From: Glandiceps talaboti
Lineage: Eukaryota > Hemichordata > Enteropneusta > Spengelidae
Assembly: GCF_964340395.1 (NCBI RefSeq)
Contig: NC_135563.1
Span: 6,800,422 to 6,864,421 of the forward strand
Reading direction: 5' to 3'
Length of the DNA stretch: 64,000 nucleotides
Shown here piece after piece: positions 38,545 to 50,020 of this stretch. A program made the position numbers and the translations under genes. The notes under the pieces were generated by a model. That model made no database searches. It was not told where the DNA came from and was given only the letters and a program-made list of their open reading frames with translations. Position 1 is the first letter of the stretch. Each line of letters starts with the position of its first letter.

Positions 38545-38770
38545 CAGTGTAAAACATCTCATGAATATTCATTGTTCAACCATGAATATATTATTTCTGC
38601 TGACTCCCATGATGCAATGCAAAGATACCCTATAAAGACACAAGATCAATTTGATGTTTTTTCTGAAATCGCAAGTAATTGAAGGTGATGTAAAATCATG
38701 AAATGACTCTCCAGAACCCATAGTTTATGAAAATGACTTCATTTCCTGGAGTGGCGTTCCTCTTTTAAGA
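38545..38770 (+). repeat. Dispersed repeat family A, copy 2
   Basis: CTCATGAATATTCATTGTTC, TGCTGACTCCCATGATGCAA, TGTAAAATCATGAAATGACT and CATTTCCTGGAGTGGCGTTC. This looks like the copy closest to the shared pattern. Confidence 0.85.
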
Positions 38771-39780
38771 ACTTCAGATCATTGTCCTGTTGGCCCTACA
38801 ACATCAGACTTGTAAACCCTATTTCCATGCGGATTTCCTGAAAACTACTTATCTGATCAAAGGAACCATATGTTTTGGCAACAGCAAAGAAGATATTTAT
38901 ATATTTTGAGACATTCTAGCTGTATTCCTTGAACACTTTATAACCAATCTTGACATATTTTACCATGAAAGTAGTTTTATAATAATGGCCCTTTTTTATA
39001 GTAGTTACACTTTATGCATGGTTGACAGGATATGGGTGGTTTTTGAACTACCTCTTTCCTTTTCCAATTAATTTACCAGAATGTAAAGTGACATTGAAGT
39101 GATGCATAGAGAAAAAGGACTGTGTTTTGTGTGATGAATGGATTGAAAGTGACATTTCAATTTTGTAAACGAGTCAAATACCATCAGATAATCATTAATT
39201 TAGACACACTTTTAATGTAATCATGCAAGACTCTTTCAGCTATCCTGTGGTGAAAATAAGTTTATCTCATTGTAAAGATGTTGTCCCTTACATGTATTAA
39301 AATAATACATGGGAGTTGAAATCCTTATACTGGATCGATTGTTACACTTACAGAATGAAGTCCACAACATTACAACTTTTGCTCATTGTAAGGGATGATC
39401 ACACAATGTCACACAAGCTATAAAAAATGAATTTCGTATATACAAAAACATGTCAATGTGGCACTTGTGAGCATTCGTTTATGGGAAAGAGAGGGAGTTT
39501 TGGCCTAAACGAACCCAAAAAAATGTTTGTTTATTAAGCTTGTATGACATTGTGCAATCATCCCTTACTGTAATCCCATGGGAGACAGCGCCCTCCCATT
39601 TTTCCTCCAATTATTTACCCAGACACACTTTAATCAAATGAGGTCAGTTGTGTAAATTAATGAACCATTGCTTTCTCCAACAATAGCAAAATAATGTTTT
39701 CTAATGTGTTTTAATACTCTATTGAGTATATGATGAATCCTTTATGGTCTAGATATGACTTTTGCTGACCTCAATAGTAG

Positions 39781-39833
39781 GGCTTACAAGAAAGTAACCC
39801 CCCACCCCCCCACCCCACCCCCGCCACTAGATG
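39781..39833. repeat. C-rich tract
   Basis: C-runs separated by single A: ACCCCCCACCCCCC and ACCCCACCCCCGCC. Confidence 0.85.
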
Positions 39834-39834
39834 T

Positions 39835-40135
39835 GTAATGACAAATCCTTAGGGTCACAAGTATTTGCCAGCTGAATGAAGATAAATATTGGAGAATAAC
39901 ATAATTATACAAGCACCAGTATTTTCAAAGAAATATCGGGCACAGTAATGACAAATTTGAATGTTTTGACTCGTATTTCAAACACAGCTAGCAGAACTAC
40001 ATTTGTAGTGACATAGACACACGTTGTCATGACATAGACATGTGTTGTCATGACATAGAACGACCAGAGTATATATTCCATATTTTTTTTGTTTAATTTG
40101 GCTTGTGGGTATCATCATGGTACAATAGCTAACAT
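39835..40135 (-). repeat. Family B copy, inverted
   Basis: Reads, on the plus strand, GGGTCACAAGTATTTGCC, ATAAATATTGGAGAATAAC, TTGAATGTTTTGACTCGTAT, GACATAGACACACGTTGTCA and GAACGACCAGAGTATATA. These are reverse complements of the 9785-10045 blocks in reverse order. GTTGTCATGACATAGACA is duplicated inside. Confidence 0.78.
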
Positions 40136-40162
40136 TGTTTTATTCCATATTGTATTTTTCAG

Positions 40163-40213
40163 ACTTCGTACGATAGATGTGGAATAGAAGGTACTCACAA
40201 TAAACAATACCTG
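40163..40213 (+). CDS. Possible 51-bp internal exon
   Basis: TATTGTATTTTTCAG precedes and GTAAGTACT follows a 51-bp segment that is fully open in phase 0, reading TSYDRCGIEGTHNKQYL. Both splice signals are strong. The phase 0 to phase 0 structure would be compatible with joining directly to the exon at 53282, about 13 kb away, but nothing proves the link. It sits just beyond a copy of dispersed repeat family B. GTAAGT alone is expected by chance several times per strand in 64 kb, so this stays a candidate. Confidence 0.3.
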
Positions 40214-40329
40214 GTAAGTACTGATAATCAAAGATCAACTGTTAGTCAATTTTAATAGGGAATTCTTTAGGCAAACAGCTGTTCATTTTTTTCAAATGAA
40301 AATTCCCACTCGCACAAGATCTCTTTGGA

Positions 40330-40468
40330 CGCAAATCCCAACTTTTCGTTGACATCTCATCGATCATCAGCATCATCAGGGGTGTGTGCTACAATGGGCT
40401 GTTGTCACGTGTAGAATAGCCATCATAATGCTGATGAGATGTCGGCAAAAATTTGAGATTACTTTCCA
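40330..40468. repeat. Imperfect hairpin
   Basis: AACTTTTCGTTGACATCTCA is mirrored by TGAGATGTCGGCAAAAATTT, with a loop of about 60 bp that also holds CATCAGCATCATCA and its near complement TAATGCTGATGAG. Confidence 0.65.
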
Positions 40469-41009
40469 CAATATATGCAGTTGTCTTCACTGAAGTAGGG
40501 AGGGTTATTTTGGTGTTTCCCCACGAATCTGCAGACTGGATGGGCTGGACACACACAAAAAAAGACTAATGCGAGGGTAATTAAGTGATTCATGCGCATG
40601 CTGACGAGAAACATTTATTTTTTTATTTTGGCCTTATCAGTGCAAATATAAGTTAGTCAAAATGGGATTTTGATCAAGACTGCAAACAAACTTTAAGTTG
40701 ATTATTTTTGATAATATATGAATTTTTTTTTACATCAGCATAACCAGCTTTGCTCCAATACCATTGATGTTATGTTTACAATTTTAAAGGTAAAATTCAG
40801 TCCTTACAAGATTTGAAGTGGAATATCGGTTTTAACAAAATTAGATTTACTTGTCTTGTCAGAGAAACATGGGTGTTTTGTGAGGCATGTCACGTAGAGA
40901 AAAGTAGCAACCTGTAGGAACAGATGGTAAGGTGATTATAATGGAATCACTCAGACAGAAAATAGTCTGTAGGGAATGGATAAGTGTCCTAAATTAGTTT
41001 ATCCTCTGG

Positions 41010-41665
41010 AGATGTGACCAGTCTGTTGTGTTACCATGGTGATATGACCAGTTTATGTCACCATAGATATATGATGAGTTTGTTGTGTCACTATGGAGAT
41101 ATTACCAGTTAAATATGTCACCATGGAGGTGCAACCAGTTGTATCACCATGGTGATGCAACCAGTTTGTTGTGTAACCATGGAGGTGCAACCAGTTGTAT
41201 CACCATGGAGATACAACCAGTTTGTTGTGTAACCATGGAGATGTGACCAGCTTGTTGTGTCACCATGGAGATGTGACAAGGTTGCTGTGTCACCATGGAG
41301 ATGTCACCAGTTTAATAGCATGTCACTATGGAGATAAGACCAGTATGTTGTGTCACCATGGCAATGTGACCAGTTTGTTGTGTCATTATGGCAATGTGAC
41401 CAATGTGTCGTGTCACCATGGCAATGTGACAATGTGTTGTGTCACCATGGCAATGTGACCAATGTGTTATATCACCATGGCAATGTGACCAATTTGTTAT
41501 TTCCCCATAGAGATGTGAAGTTTGTTGTGTCACAAATTAATATGTGACCAATTTTTTGTGTGTCGCCATAGCGATACACCCAATATATTGTGTCACCATA
41601 GCGAGGTGGCCAGTTTGTTGTGTTTCCATGGAAATGTGCCCAGTTTGTTCTGTTACCATGGAGTG
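41010..41665. repeat. Minisatellite, about 30-bp unit, roughly 20 copies
   Basis: Units follow CACCATGGAGATGTGACCAG then TTTGTTGTGT, with a sub-block where GAGATG becomes GCAATG. Unit lengths near multiples of three keep three frames open. The peptides (CHHGDVTSLL type) are a by-product, not evidence of a gene. Confidence 0.93.
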
Positions 41666-42407
41666 TGACATATATGTATGTGTGAATATATCAGATAGGC
41701 ATATCTTACAGAGTAAAGTAATAAAGACTGTGTGATTAATATTCTCACTAAAAGAAAGTGGTTTGATACCAAACCATGGCCCAGTTCTTCAAATTGAAAT
41801 ATTGTTATGTATTGCACTGTTGGAAATACCTCACGTGTTCTCATAAATCCTGTATACTAATTTTATTGCTTTGAGTCAGTTTTTTTGCTGCTCACCCTTT
41901 AGTGTATTTCTCTAGAACGTCTTTGCAATGTTTAGTACAATTTATGACTAGGTACTAAATTTTCTTTTTTATAAACTATAAATAGGAAAATCTATAATTT
42001 TTCTACTTAACCCATTTTCTTCAACATCTTAAAGGAAAATTTAACCTGCAAAGGGAGAGAAAAGCTAGTCTTGAGGCAAATAAAAATTCATTTTTTATGC
42101 CGGATTTCAGATGATGAATGCTGGTATTCCTATAGGCTAGCCACCATGTAAGTGATAACCATACCGTACCTCAGGGATCAAAGGCTAATTTGTAACTAGA
42201 AGATCCAACTGTTGTGTTAATTGTCATCCTGTTCACTACCAGAGTTTACATCTCTGGGAATCATGTATTGACCTAAACTTGACATCCTTAGATCCTGGAG
42301 TTAAAAGATGAGATAACACATTCATAGAAAATTAACCAAAGAACTTAGGGTCATGCATAGGTCGGTGTAAGAAAAAAAATAGAAAATTGAATCGTTACCA
42401 TACCCAA
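41666..42407. other. No recognised gene
   Basis: A 37-nt stretch at 42111-42147 has a TTTCAG acceptor, a GTAAGTG donor and one open frame; it is too short to support. Confidence 0.35.
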
Positions 42408-43060
42408 GCTTACTTGATATGACCTCCACACCTGATATGACCTTCACAGCTGATTTGATATGACCTTCACAACTGATTTGACATGACCTTCACAGCTGAT
42501 TTGACATGACCTTCACAGTTGATTTGACATGACCTTCACAGTTGATTTGGTATGACCGTCACAGCTGATTTGACATGACCTTCACAGCTGATTTGATGAC
42601 CTTCACAGCTGATTTGACATGACCTTCACAGCTGATTTGATATGATCTTCGACGCTAATTGTGAAATGACCTCAGCTGATCTGATGTGACCTTCACAGCT
42701 GATAATACATTAATAACTAACACAGCTGATTTAAGATGATCTTCACAGCTTTACAGCTGATTTGATATGACCTTCTTAGCTGATTTGATATGACCTTCTT
42801 AGCTGATTTGATATGACCTTCTTAGCTGATTTGATATGACCTTCTTAGCTGTTTGATATGACCTTCTTAGCTGATTTGATATGACCTTCTTAGCTGATTT
42901 GATATGACCTTATTAGCTGATTGATATGACCTTCATACTAGCTGATTTGACGAGACCTTCACAGCTGATTTGATATGACCTTCTTAACTGATTATAACCT
43001 TCACAGCTGATTTTTAAAAAAATGACCTCCATAGCTGATTTAAAATATATCATAACTGAT
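42408..43060. repeat. Minisatellite, about 22-bp unit, over 25 copies
   Basis: Unit GCTGATTTGATATGACCTTC followed by ACA or TTA. The left half carries the CACA form and 42770-42960 the CTTA form, so at least two expansions are visible. Confidence 0.93.
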
Positions 43061-43089
43061 TTCATTTGAATACTAAATAGCCTTCTACT

Positions 43090-43225
43090 GGTAGTGACAA
43101 ATTAAGACTCCTTAAGTTGCTCATTATCCTCAGGTGTCTTTGGCTGGTAGCGGCAAATTAAGACTCCGTAAGTCACTCATATTTTCTATAGCCGAATGAA
43201 GTAAAGTATTGGGGAATAAAATCTA
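43090..43225 (-). repeat. Two family B core motifs in tandem, inverted
   Basis: GGTAGTGACAAATTAAGACT and GGTAGCGGCAAATTAAGACT head two copies. The second continues into GTCACTCATATTTTCTATAG and AGTATTGGGGAATAA. Confidence 0.65.
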
Positions 43226-44925
43226 ATGAATAACTAATCATGAAAACTGTTAAAAACCAGGAAAGCTAAGCTTGCATTCACTATGCATTATTAACAGTGG
43301 TTGTAATGACACCAGTGTATCTTGATTAGGGTTGAACTTCATGTCGCAGAGTAGATGAGGCCAGTCATAGATTACTTACAATGGCAGCCTATATCACGTA
43401 TTCAGTCTCTACCCATGGTGGTGTATTAAATAAGTCCATTTCTGATTTCGTAACGATGTCATCTATCAATTGACAGTTTAGCTTGTTAGTTTCAAGTATG
43501 CTGTCAGTGCTGTCTATCAATATCATTTTAAACATGTTCAGCGACTGCTTGGAGCCATTATCTGTCACATCATGGCGATCACTTACGAAGACTACTTAGT
43601 CCATTCCTCATCATACATGTCGACTTTACTTCCCCAAGTGCAAGGGCAAGTTTCAAAGACACCACTAGGTTTTTTTTTATGTCAGTACAAATTATAAATG
43701 AGATTCTTGGATGGCACAATTTATATATAACAAGCTAGGAAATCACACGCGGGCTGCTGAAGATGAAATTTATGTCCGTGAATAATCATGAATATCTCAC
43801 TCTGTTATATCAGATTAAACTTTTATAGATCTCTCCTAAATATAGGTAAGAGTTTTATTTATTGTATAGAGTTAAATTGGAAGTTTTGTGTCACATTCTC
43901 ACTTGTATTATAATCAGGAGCAGAATGAAAATAAATTAACAAGCATATTTCTCATTTCATCAATTTTGTCACTTATATTAGTCGTTGGAACTATGGTTGA
44001 ATATTTTACTAGACATAGTCTGGTGATTGGGAAATTACATTGAAGGTCCAAGTACATCCACAATCATTTAAATGTATACTGAAAATAACTTTTTCGAGAA
44101 AATGAATTCAAGGGAAACATAAAAAGGTCACTCAGAGGACACACCTGCCAATAATGGCAGCTCACCTACTTTTAAAGCCACATACGAAACAAAAACTAAA
44201 GAAGGGCGCCCTCAATTGCTGGAACTTGATGACTGATGCCAGTTTGAAATACCATGACTTGATTTAATCAAGTTTTTACTAAAAATTAATATCTGAAATC
44301 AGAATGCCACCAAAATTAAATCAATCCATTCTTGTCACAATGGCAGTCTTTCAACCAAGTTTCGTTAAACTCCATCCATAAAAAGTGAAAAGAAAACAAC
44401 AAGAGAACTGGAGAGAAAAGAACACATTAATTAAGCCTAACTGTCTGTTGTTCATGCTGATTTTAGACTCTAAATACAAAGATGAACAAAACCAGCATTC
44501 AAACCCCATGTATTGTTGTATTGATTTAAGTTTGATATTCAGATGTGGTCCTCAAAGGATTTACAATGTGATTTATTGACTCTATAGTTCATGTTGTTGT
44601 GTTAGCAATTCAAAAATGACTGTCTTTGTCAACCTGTCAGTACTAATCACAGGAGACAAATATTTCAATTTGAGCTAGACTACAACTGGTGTTATGAGTT
44701 TTTTGTATATGCACAGACCATATTTGATAAGAATGTTATTGTTGAATTGGCCATGGTTTTGACAATAGATATGTCAATGTATAATGTTAACATTATAATG
44801 TTACCCTGTTTGTTACATCACGATCCATTTGGGTTCAAATTCCCCATGTCGGAAACACTCTATTTTTGAGTTCCACTGTTCTATGAAATTCAGTGAATAC
44901 ACTTTATTGTATTCAATTCCATGGA
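43226..44925. other. No recognised gene
   Basis: AT-rich DNA. GGGCGCCCT at 44204-44212 is one of four exact copies of this GC palindrome in the window. Confidence 0.4.
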
Positions 44926-44929
44926 TATT

Positions 44930-45345
44930 CGAATGGGAAAGAACCCTCCACCCAACCCTAAAGTTTATGCTTCATCTGCAAATCTTACAGGTTAAAAATA
45001 GTTTGGGAATGAACCCCACCCCTCACCCTCCCTCTCCCCCTCATATGTAACCCTAACACTTAGGGAATCTTGTGTATAAAAGTAGTTTTAGAAGGAACGT
45101 CACCCCCCCCCCCCCCAGCTATGTAACCCTAATTCTATGTTTCATGTCTGTATCTTACATGTAAAAGAAGGCACCGCCCCCTCGGATATGTAATCGTAAA
45201 TCTCTGCTTCACTTCTCTACAATCTATCTTCCATTCTTACATGTAAAAGAAGGCACCTCCTCCTCGGATATGTAATCGTAAATCTCTGCTTCATTTCTCT
45301 ACATTCTATCTTCCATTCTTACATGTAAAAGTAGTTTTAAAAGAT
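44930..45345. repeat. Minisatellite, 82-bp unit
   Basis: GTAAAAGAAGGCACC begins copies at 45161 and 45243, and GTAAAAGTAG a third at 45325, exactly 82 bp apart. GGATATGTAATCGTAAATCT is shared. More diverged, C-rich copies with TATGTAACCCTAA reach left to about 44930. Confidence 0.85.
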
Positions 45346-45473
45346 TTCATGAAAGCATAAAAGATCAGCTTGTGCGTATATTATAACAGTGCAACAGTGA
45401 CGTTTTATCTTCATGTAATGCCAGAAGTACCTTGTAACATTAAAAGAGCTAATTAGAAGAAACTTATATTAGT

Positions 45474-45526
45474 ACATCAAATGTCATCTTCATTCTTGAT
45501 ATTAAAACGATGACATTTGATGTAAT
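45474..45526. repeat. Hairpin with 16-bp perfect arms
   Basis: TACATCAAATGTCATC and its exact reverse complement GATGACATTTGATGTA flank a loop of about 20 bp. Confidence 0.8.
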
Positions 45527-46261
45527 ACGCTTTAAGTTGTTGAAGTGCAATGAATCAGTTGGCTCATTTTAAACCAGTACTAGTCAACAGAGAGCAAAGC
45601 TGGGATTAATGAGATCACTGTCGTCAAAATAGAAGGTTTGAGAAAAATGTCTGACAATTATGTTGATGATAGATTGGGTTAAAGTCCTTTGGAGGTGATT
45701 CAAATATGAATGATTGGCATTCATTAGTGTACAACACCGAAACCATAGATTGATACTTTATTAGAATTGAACATTAAATCAGCCACACTAATGATAACAT
45801 TGTCAATGTATATTTGATTGAACAAGCCAGTGCTTTAATTTGCTGTTTCTTATTAATGTTAGATTATATAATTGGAAATATTCCATGCTGTGTGCATGTA
45901 TTTTGTATTCTTCATAAACTCCATACAAAAACCAAGCTGTCAGTGGGTCTATTTATACCTACTAAGTAAGTGTATCGTAGCCATCTCTCTCAGTAATTGG
46001 ATATCTAACAGCAGAATGTGAACATTTACTGACATTTATGAAATAACAGTTTCCGTCTTCCCTTTCATTTTTCCAGTACCTTTTAATCATGTTAGTCTTT
46101 ACGTAGCACTTTTTTCCACACTGTTCTCAAAGTGTTATAATGTCGATAATTGTATTAATGATCATTTTGTGAAAGAAATATACGATTTTTGTAAAATTTT
46201 GAGTAGTTGTGGTACATGTACATACAGACTTCTGCCTCTGAAAGGAACATATCCTAAGATA

Positions 46262-46470
46262 GTATTTGTACTTATAGTTAAAGGGAAATGCCACTGCCAG
46301 AAATAAAGACATTTTCATAAAACTTTAGGTTCTGGAGAATCATTTCATAATGTTATATCACATTGCACACAATTCCTGAGAAACACTGAGTTGAAACTTG
46401 TCATTGTTCAGCTGGGTCCTTGCCATGGAAATGCAATTGACTCCTGAGAATCAGCAGACATGCCTGTGTA
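46262..46470 (-). repeat. Dispersed repeat family A, copy 3, inverted
   Basis: On the plus strand it reads GAAATGCCACTGCCAGAAAT, GACATTTTCATAAAAC, TCTGGAGAATCATTTCATAA and GTTGAAACTTGTCATTGTTC: the reverse complement of family A blocks. Confidence 0.75.
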
Positions 46471-46488
46471 ACAGCAGAATGTAAATAC

Positions 46489-46750
46489 TCAATGAGTGTA
46501 GCATTTGAAGGTAATATCATAACTAGGCAAAGCCCATAAGCTCGCACAGGGTAGATTCATTTGTGACCGGCTGTCTGATAATGATATTGTAGATAGCGCA
46601 CTCTGTGTGGAGATGCGCATAACATATAGAATGCGCCATGCATAGTCATTGCGCCGCAATGCATCCTTGGGTAAAACCACCCCCCAAAAAATCGCATAGT
46701 ATATAGGACGTGCATGTGTACTAGTCATTGAGCCGTTATGCGGCCACTTC
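46489..46750. repeat. GC-richer segment with a local duplication
   Basis: GCGCATAACATATAGAATGC with TAGTCATTGCGCCGCAATGC resembles TCGCATAGTATATAGGACG with TAGTCATTGAGCCGTTATGC about 77 bp later. CpG is denser here than in the flanks. A minus-strand frame of 79 codons is open but unrecognised. Confidence 0.6.
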
Positions 46751-46754
46751 GAGC

Positions 46755-46920
46755 TGATACTCCATTGAACAATGAATGTGGAACAAGTGTCAACTCTGCA
46801 CTTCTCAGCAATTACACGTCATGTACATGTATGTGATGTAAAGTCATAAAATGACTATCTGAAACACAAAGTTTACAAAAATGTTCTTATTTCCAGGAGT
46901 GACGTTTGCCTTGGGTTAAT
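46755..46920 (+). repeat. Dispersed repeat family A, copy 4
   Basis: GATGTAAAGTCATAAAATGA, AAAGTTTACAAAAATGTTCT and ATTTCCAGGAGTGACGTTTG match the right half of the family. Confidence 0.72.
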
Positions 46921-48160
46921 ACTTTGAAATCATAACATGCAATGTACATGCAGGTGTCATAAAAGAATCAGTAAGAATTTTAACTTGTTCTGAAATTTAT
47001 AAAAAGTGTCATTTTAATTTACACAGCAAACCACAGCGTGGCAAAACTGAATGACGAAGAAAAATGCTATAAAGGGCATATATTCTTCCAAGCATTAATA
47101 ACTCTCACCTCTTCATACATTATGTATGTGTTCATTACCACCATAAGTGTCACACGTCATCACTTAATGTTGTCAAAAGTAAGCTAATAGATAGTACTGT
47201 CATGTTGGATGAAATCTTTTAAAGGGAGCTTCAGCAGAATAACTCTGGAATTGACGTCATGATGATCCTGACATTTAGCTGAAATGTACCACAAGAAAAT
47301 GTCAAACTAGCAATTCGCCATCAACCTAATTGATGACATGATAGCGTTCTTGTATATTCTGTAAGTTCATGTTGCAAATGGGTGCTAACTGAAGATGCAT
47401 ATTGTTTGTATGTTAGGTTGTTTAAAGGGATACATGTAGGCCAACTTCAGACACCATTTTCAACAAGTGAATAGATACTAATACATAGACATCACCAGTA
47501 TCTAATTAGGTACATGTTGATTTATCTGTAAAATACATATACAGCTGCTGACATCAGACCATGGACAAACAGAACCTGTTAACAACTTGGAATGTTAACA
47601 AATTAATTGGATTAATAACACTTTGCAAAGTATGTTGGAACAACAGAGGCCTGTATTATACATCATGGTTTAATACGAACAGTTTTATGTGTGCATGAAA
47701 TGCTAGGGGAAATGGAAATTTGTCTGCTATATAGTACCATATCATGCAAACATTTTAACATTAAGAAAGAAAAAAAGGCCATTTGTTGTAAACAAATGTA
47801 TGAAAATAATGATGGCAGATATACAGTACCGGTATTATGAATTGCTTAATGTCCTCCATATTGTGTCTTTTATGATGTTAGAAAGTTCATTTATCAAATT
47901 TTAATGTCTAAATGTTTGGTCATTTAATATTGTTAATTTACTCAAGAAAGTAATTCTCATGAAATATTCATGGCAGAAAAGGAAGATTTAAGAGTGCGTA
48001 CACAGATAACAAATACAGGTACATAATGATATATGCCATTGACACAATTAGGCGTTATTACAAATAACTGGTCTACTCAAGACTTGACAGTCACAGTGTA
48101 CATAGCTAAGGAATACATGATATTTACCATTTATTCAATTAGATACATGTATTCATTATT
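46921..48160. other. No recognised gene
   Basis: AT-rich DNA with no supported coding frame or repeat. Confidence 0.4.
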
Positions 48161-48164
48161 AGCC

Positions 48165-48245
48165 AATATTTTCCTTTGTTCAGCTTAGGAAAATATCACT
48201 GAGTGATGTATGGTACCTTGTCACTATGAATAAATTATAAATTTG
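48165..48245 (+). repeat. Family B core motif
   Basis: GCCAATATTTTCCTTTGTTC, AGCTTAGGAAAATATCACTG and CCTTGTCACTATGAATAAA. Confidence 0.65.
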
Positions 48246-48479
48246 GTGAATTCACTCAAATTCTGAATTATCATATAATATGCACTTCAGAAATAAAAAT
48301 CTTAAGCTTTTACCTTGGTTGAGAAAACTCAACCCATTCTCAAAATTAAGCCATTTTAGAATCCAATATGGCCACCGAATACTCTGTTAACTCTATGGGA
48401 AAATAGAATCCAATATGGCCACAGAATACTGTGAAATTTCCTTGAAAACAACATGGTGGACCTTCACATTTCTTTTATT

Positions 48480-48830
48480 AGCCCCCAAAGGTGGAGGGAT
48501 AGTGTGATGGGCCCATCTGTCCATCAGTGCATCTTTCCATGATATGTCATTTCTCAGACATGCAACATCCAATTTCTTTCAAATGTTGCACAAAGGTCAC
48601 ATATCATATGGAACATATGCACATCAATTAGTTTTTTTATGTATGCAAATTTGACCAAATGGCAGCCATATTTGCAGTTAAAATTCAATATTTGTTGCAT
48701 AACTCAAATACTGTAATACACAGATACTCCATTGAAGTGTCTACCCCCATATTATCAGATGCAAGCTATCTTTTGAGACTTTGACCTTGACCTTGCCCTT
48801 CAGGGTCAGTTATCAACATCAGGCCAATTT
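48480..48830. repeat. Probable dispersed repeat copy
   Basis: The order is AGCCCCCAAAGGTGGAGGGA, a CATCTGTCCATC segment, CATTTCTCAGACATGCAACA and TTTGACCTTGACCTTGCCC. This layout, in my experience, is typical of a repeat found often in marine invertebrate genomes. It occurs once in this window, so the call rests on that resemblance. Just upstream, AGAATCCAATATGGCCAC occurs twice (48359, 48407). Confidence 0.4.
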
Positions 48831-49795
48831 CTGTCTATCACAGACACATTGTAGTGTTTGAGGAGGGGGGGGGGGGCTGTGTCTTCTATGAAGACTTGTT
48901 ATTGCAAAAGAACCGAGAACAAGTTTTCGTATGGCAAAATTTGGAGAAATTACAAGTCTTTGATTTTTAGTTAAAATTGGTCGCTGAGTATGCACTGTAC
49001 CTTAATCTACATGTATAATTATGGTGTCTTTATTTTGTTTTTATTCAATTGTATTATAGCTATATTTTATTACTTGGGCAATTTTTCTCTGTCTATTAAC
49101 AGCAATTGTCTGCATTTTCACAAATCCATGTACATACAAAAACAAGCATGTCAAATTACCACATTTACTGTCAGTTTTAGTACTATAGAAATAGGTCAAA
49201 ACTATGGAAGTTGAAAGCATTTGAACATAAAAAACAGAAGAAAGAGGAAAAGGCCATTAAAGTGGATTAAAAAGCTTTACTTTCTATGCAGAAATAATTG
49301 GATGTTACTAGCTGAAATTGGATTGCCAGGCAGGAAACAGATTGAAAAAAAGAGTAATGAATCCATACTGAGGTCACATTCAAGTTCGTCAATATTGAAT
49401 TATGCTGTTTAGAGAGGAGAGAACTGTCTCCATAGTTGCCGTCATCATGTCTATGCCTTGCAGCCTGTATAGCTAACAACAAGCACTTCTATTGTGCAGA
49501 TGCTTTTATCAAATGATGCTCCTAGCAAAATATCATATAGAAGAACTATTGGGAAAAAAAGATTACCCAGCATAGGGATAAAATGATGTCATATCATGGG
49601 GTTTTTTGAAGAACAGATGAACTGAAGGTTCGGCGTTGCTATCGTTATTGCTAAAGGCATGGCGAAGTACGTGTCTAGGCAGATGTATGTGTGTATTAGA
49701 CAAAAAGTTTCGAAAAAAACACTTGCAATGTCAGAAGTTTAGTTTTGGTTTAATAATTGAGGAATTTGTCAAAGTAAAATGCTTAGTTCACTGAT

Positions 49796-50020
49796 ATGCA
49801 AGTACACATAAATATATCTGTACCGAATGACAATATTGACTTCGAAAATGTCAAAATTCTGGAGTTCGAGCCATGGTGGTTTGAGAGAGGGGTTAAGGAG
49901 GCCATGTATAGACATGTGACTAACCTAGGCCTGAACAAGAATGGAGTTCACTACAATCTTTCACTGATCTGGACCCAGATACTCTTCAGTAGAGTGAGGG
50001 GGCCAGATACTCTGCAGTAG
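49796..50020 (+). pseudogene. Penelope-like retroelement protein remnant (C-terminal region)
   Basis: The 74-codon frame has WWFERGVKEAMY, then GLNKNGVHYNLSLIW and SRVRGPD. The arrangement (Trp-x-Glu-Arg-Gly-Val-Lys-Glu-Ala, then Leu-Asn-Lys/Arg-x-Gly, then Leu-x-x-Ile-Trp/Tyr, then Ser-Arg-Val-Arg) is found at the C-terminus of GIY-YIG-bearing retroelement proteins in many aquatic animals. No GIY-YIG core or reverse transcriptase is readable upstream, so only the tail survives. Its end runs into the G-rich tandem repeat at 49975-50125. The start codon is arbitrary. Family assignment is by recall of the pattern. Confidence 0.5.

Noticed and set aside
41195-41547. Frames with Cys-His-His-Gly-Asp-Val repeats, zinc-finger-like at first sight
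   Set aside because: The spacing does not fit a zinc finger, and the frame follows a 30-bp minisatellite with in-frame breaks at both ends.
41010-43060. CRISPR-like arrays at 41.0 and 42.4 kb
   Set aside because: The units are contiguous tandem repeats without unique spacers, and the DNA is eukaryotic.
44829-44852. GGGTTCAAATTCCCC, like the B box or T-arm of a tRNA
   Set aside because: No acceptor stem, D-arm or anticodon arm can be folded around it.
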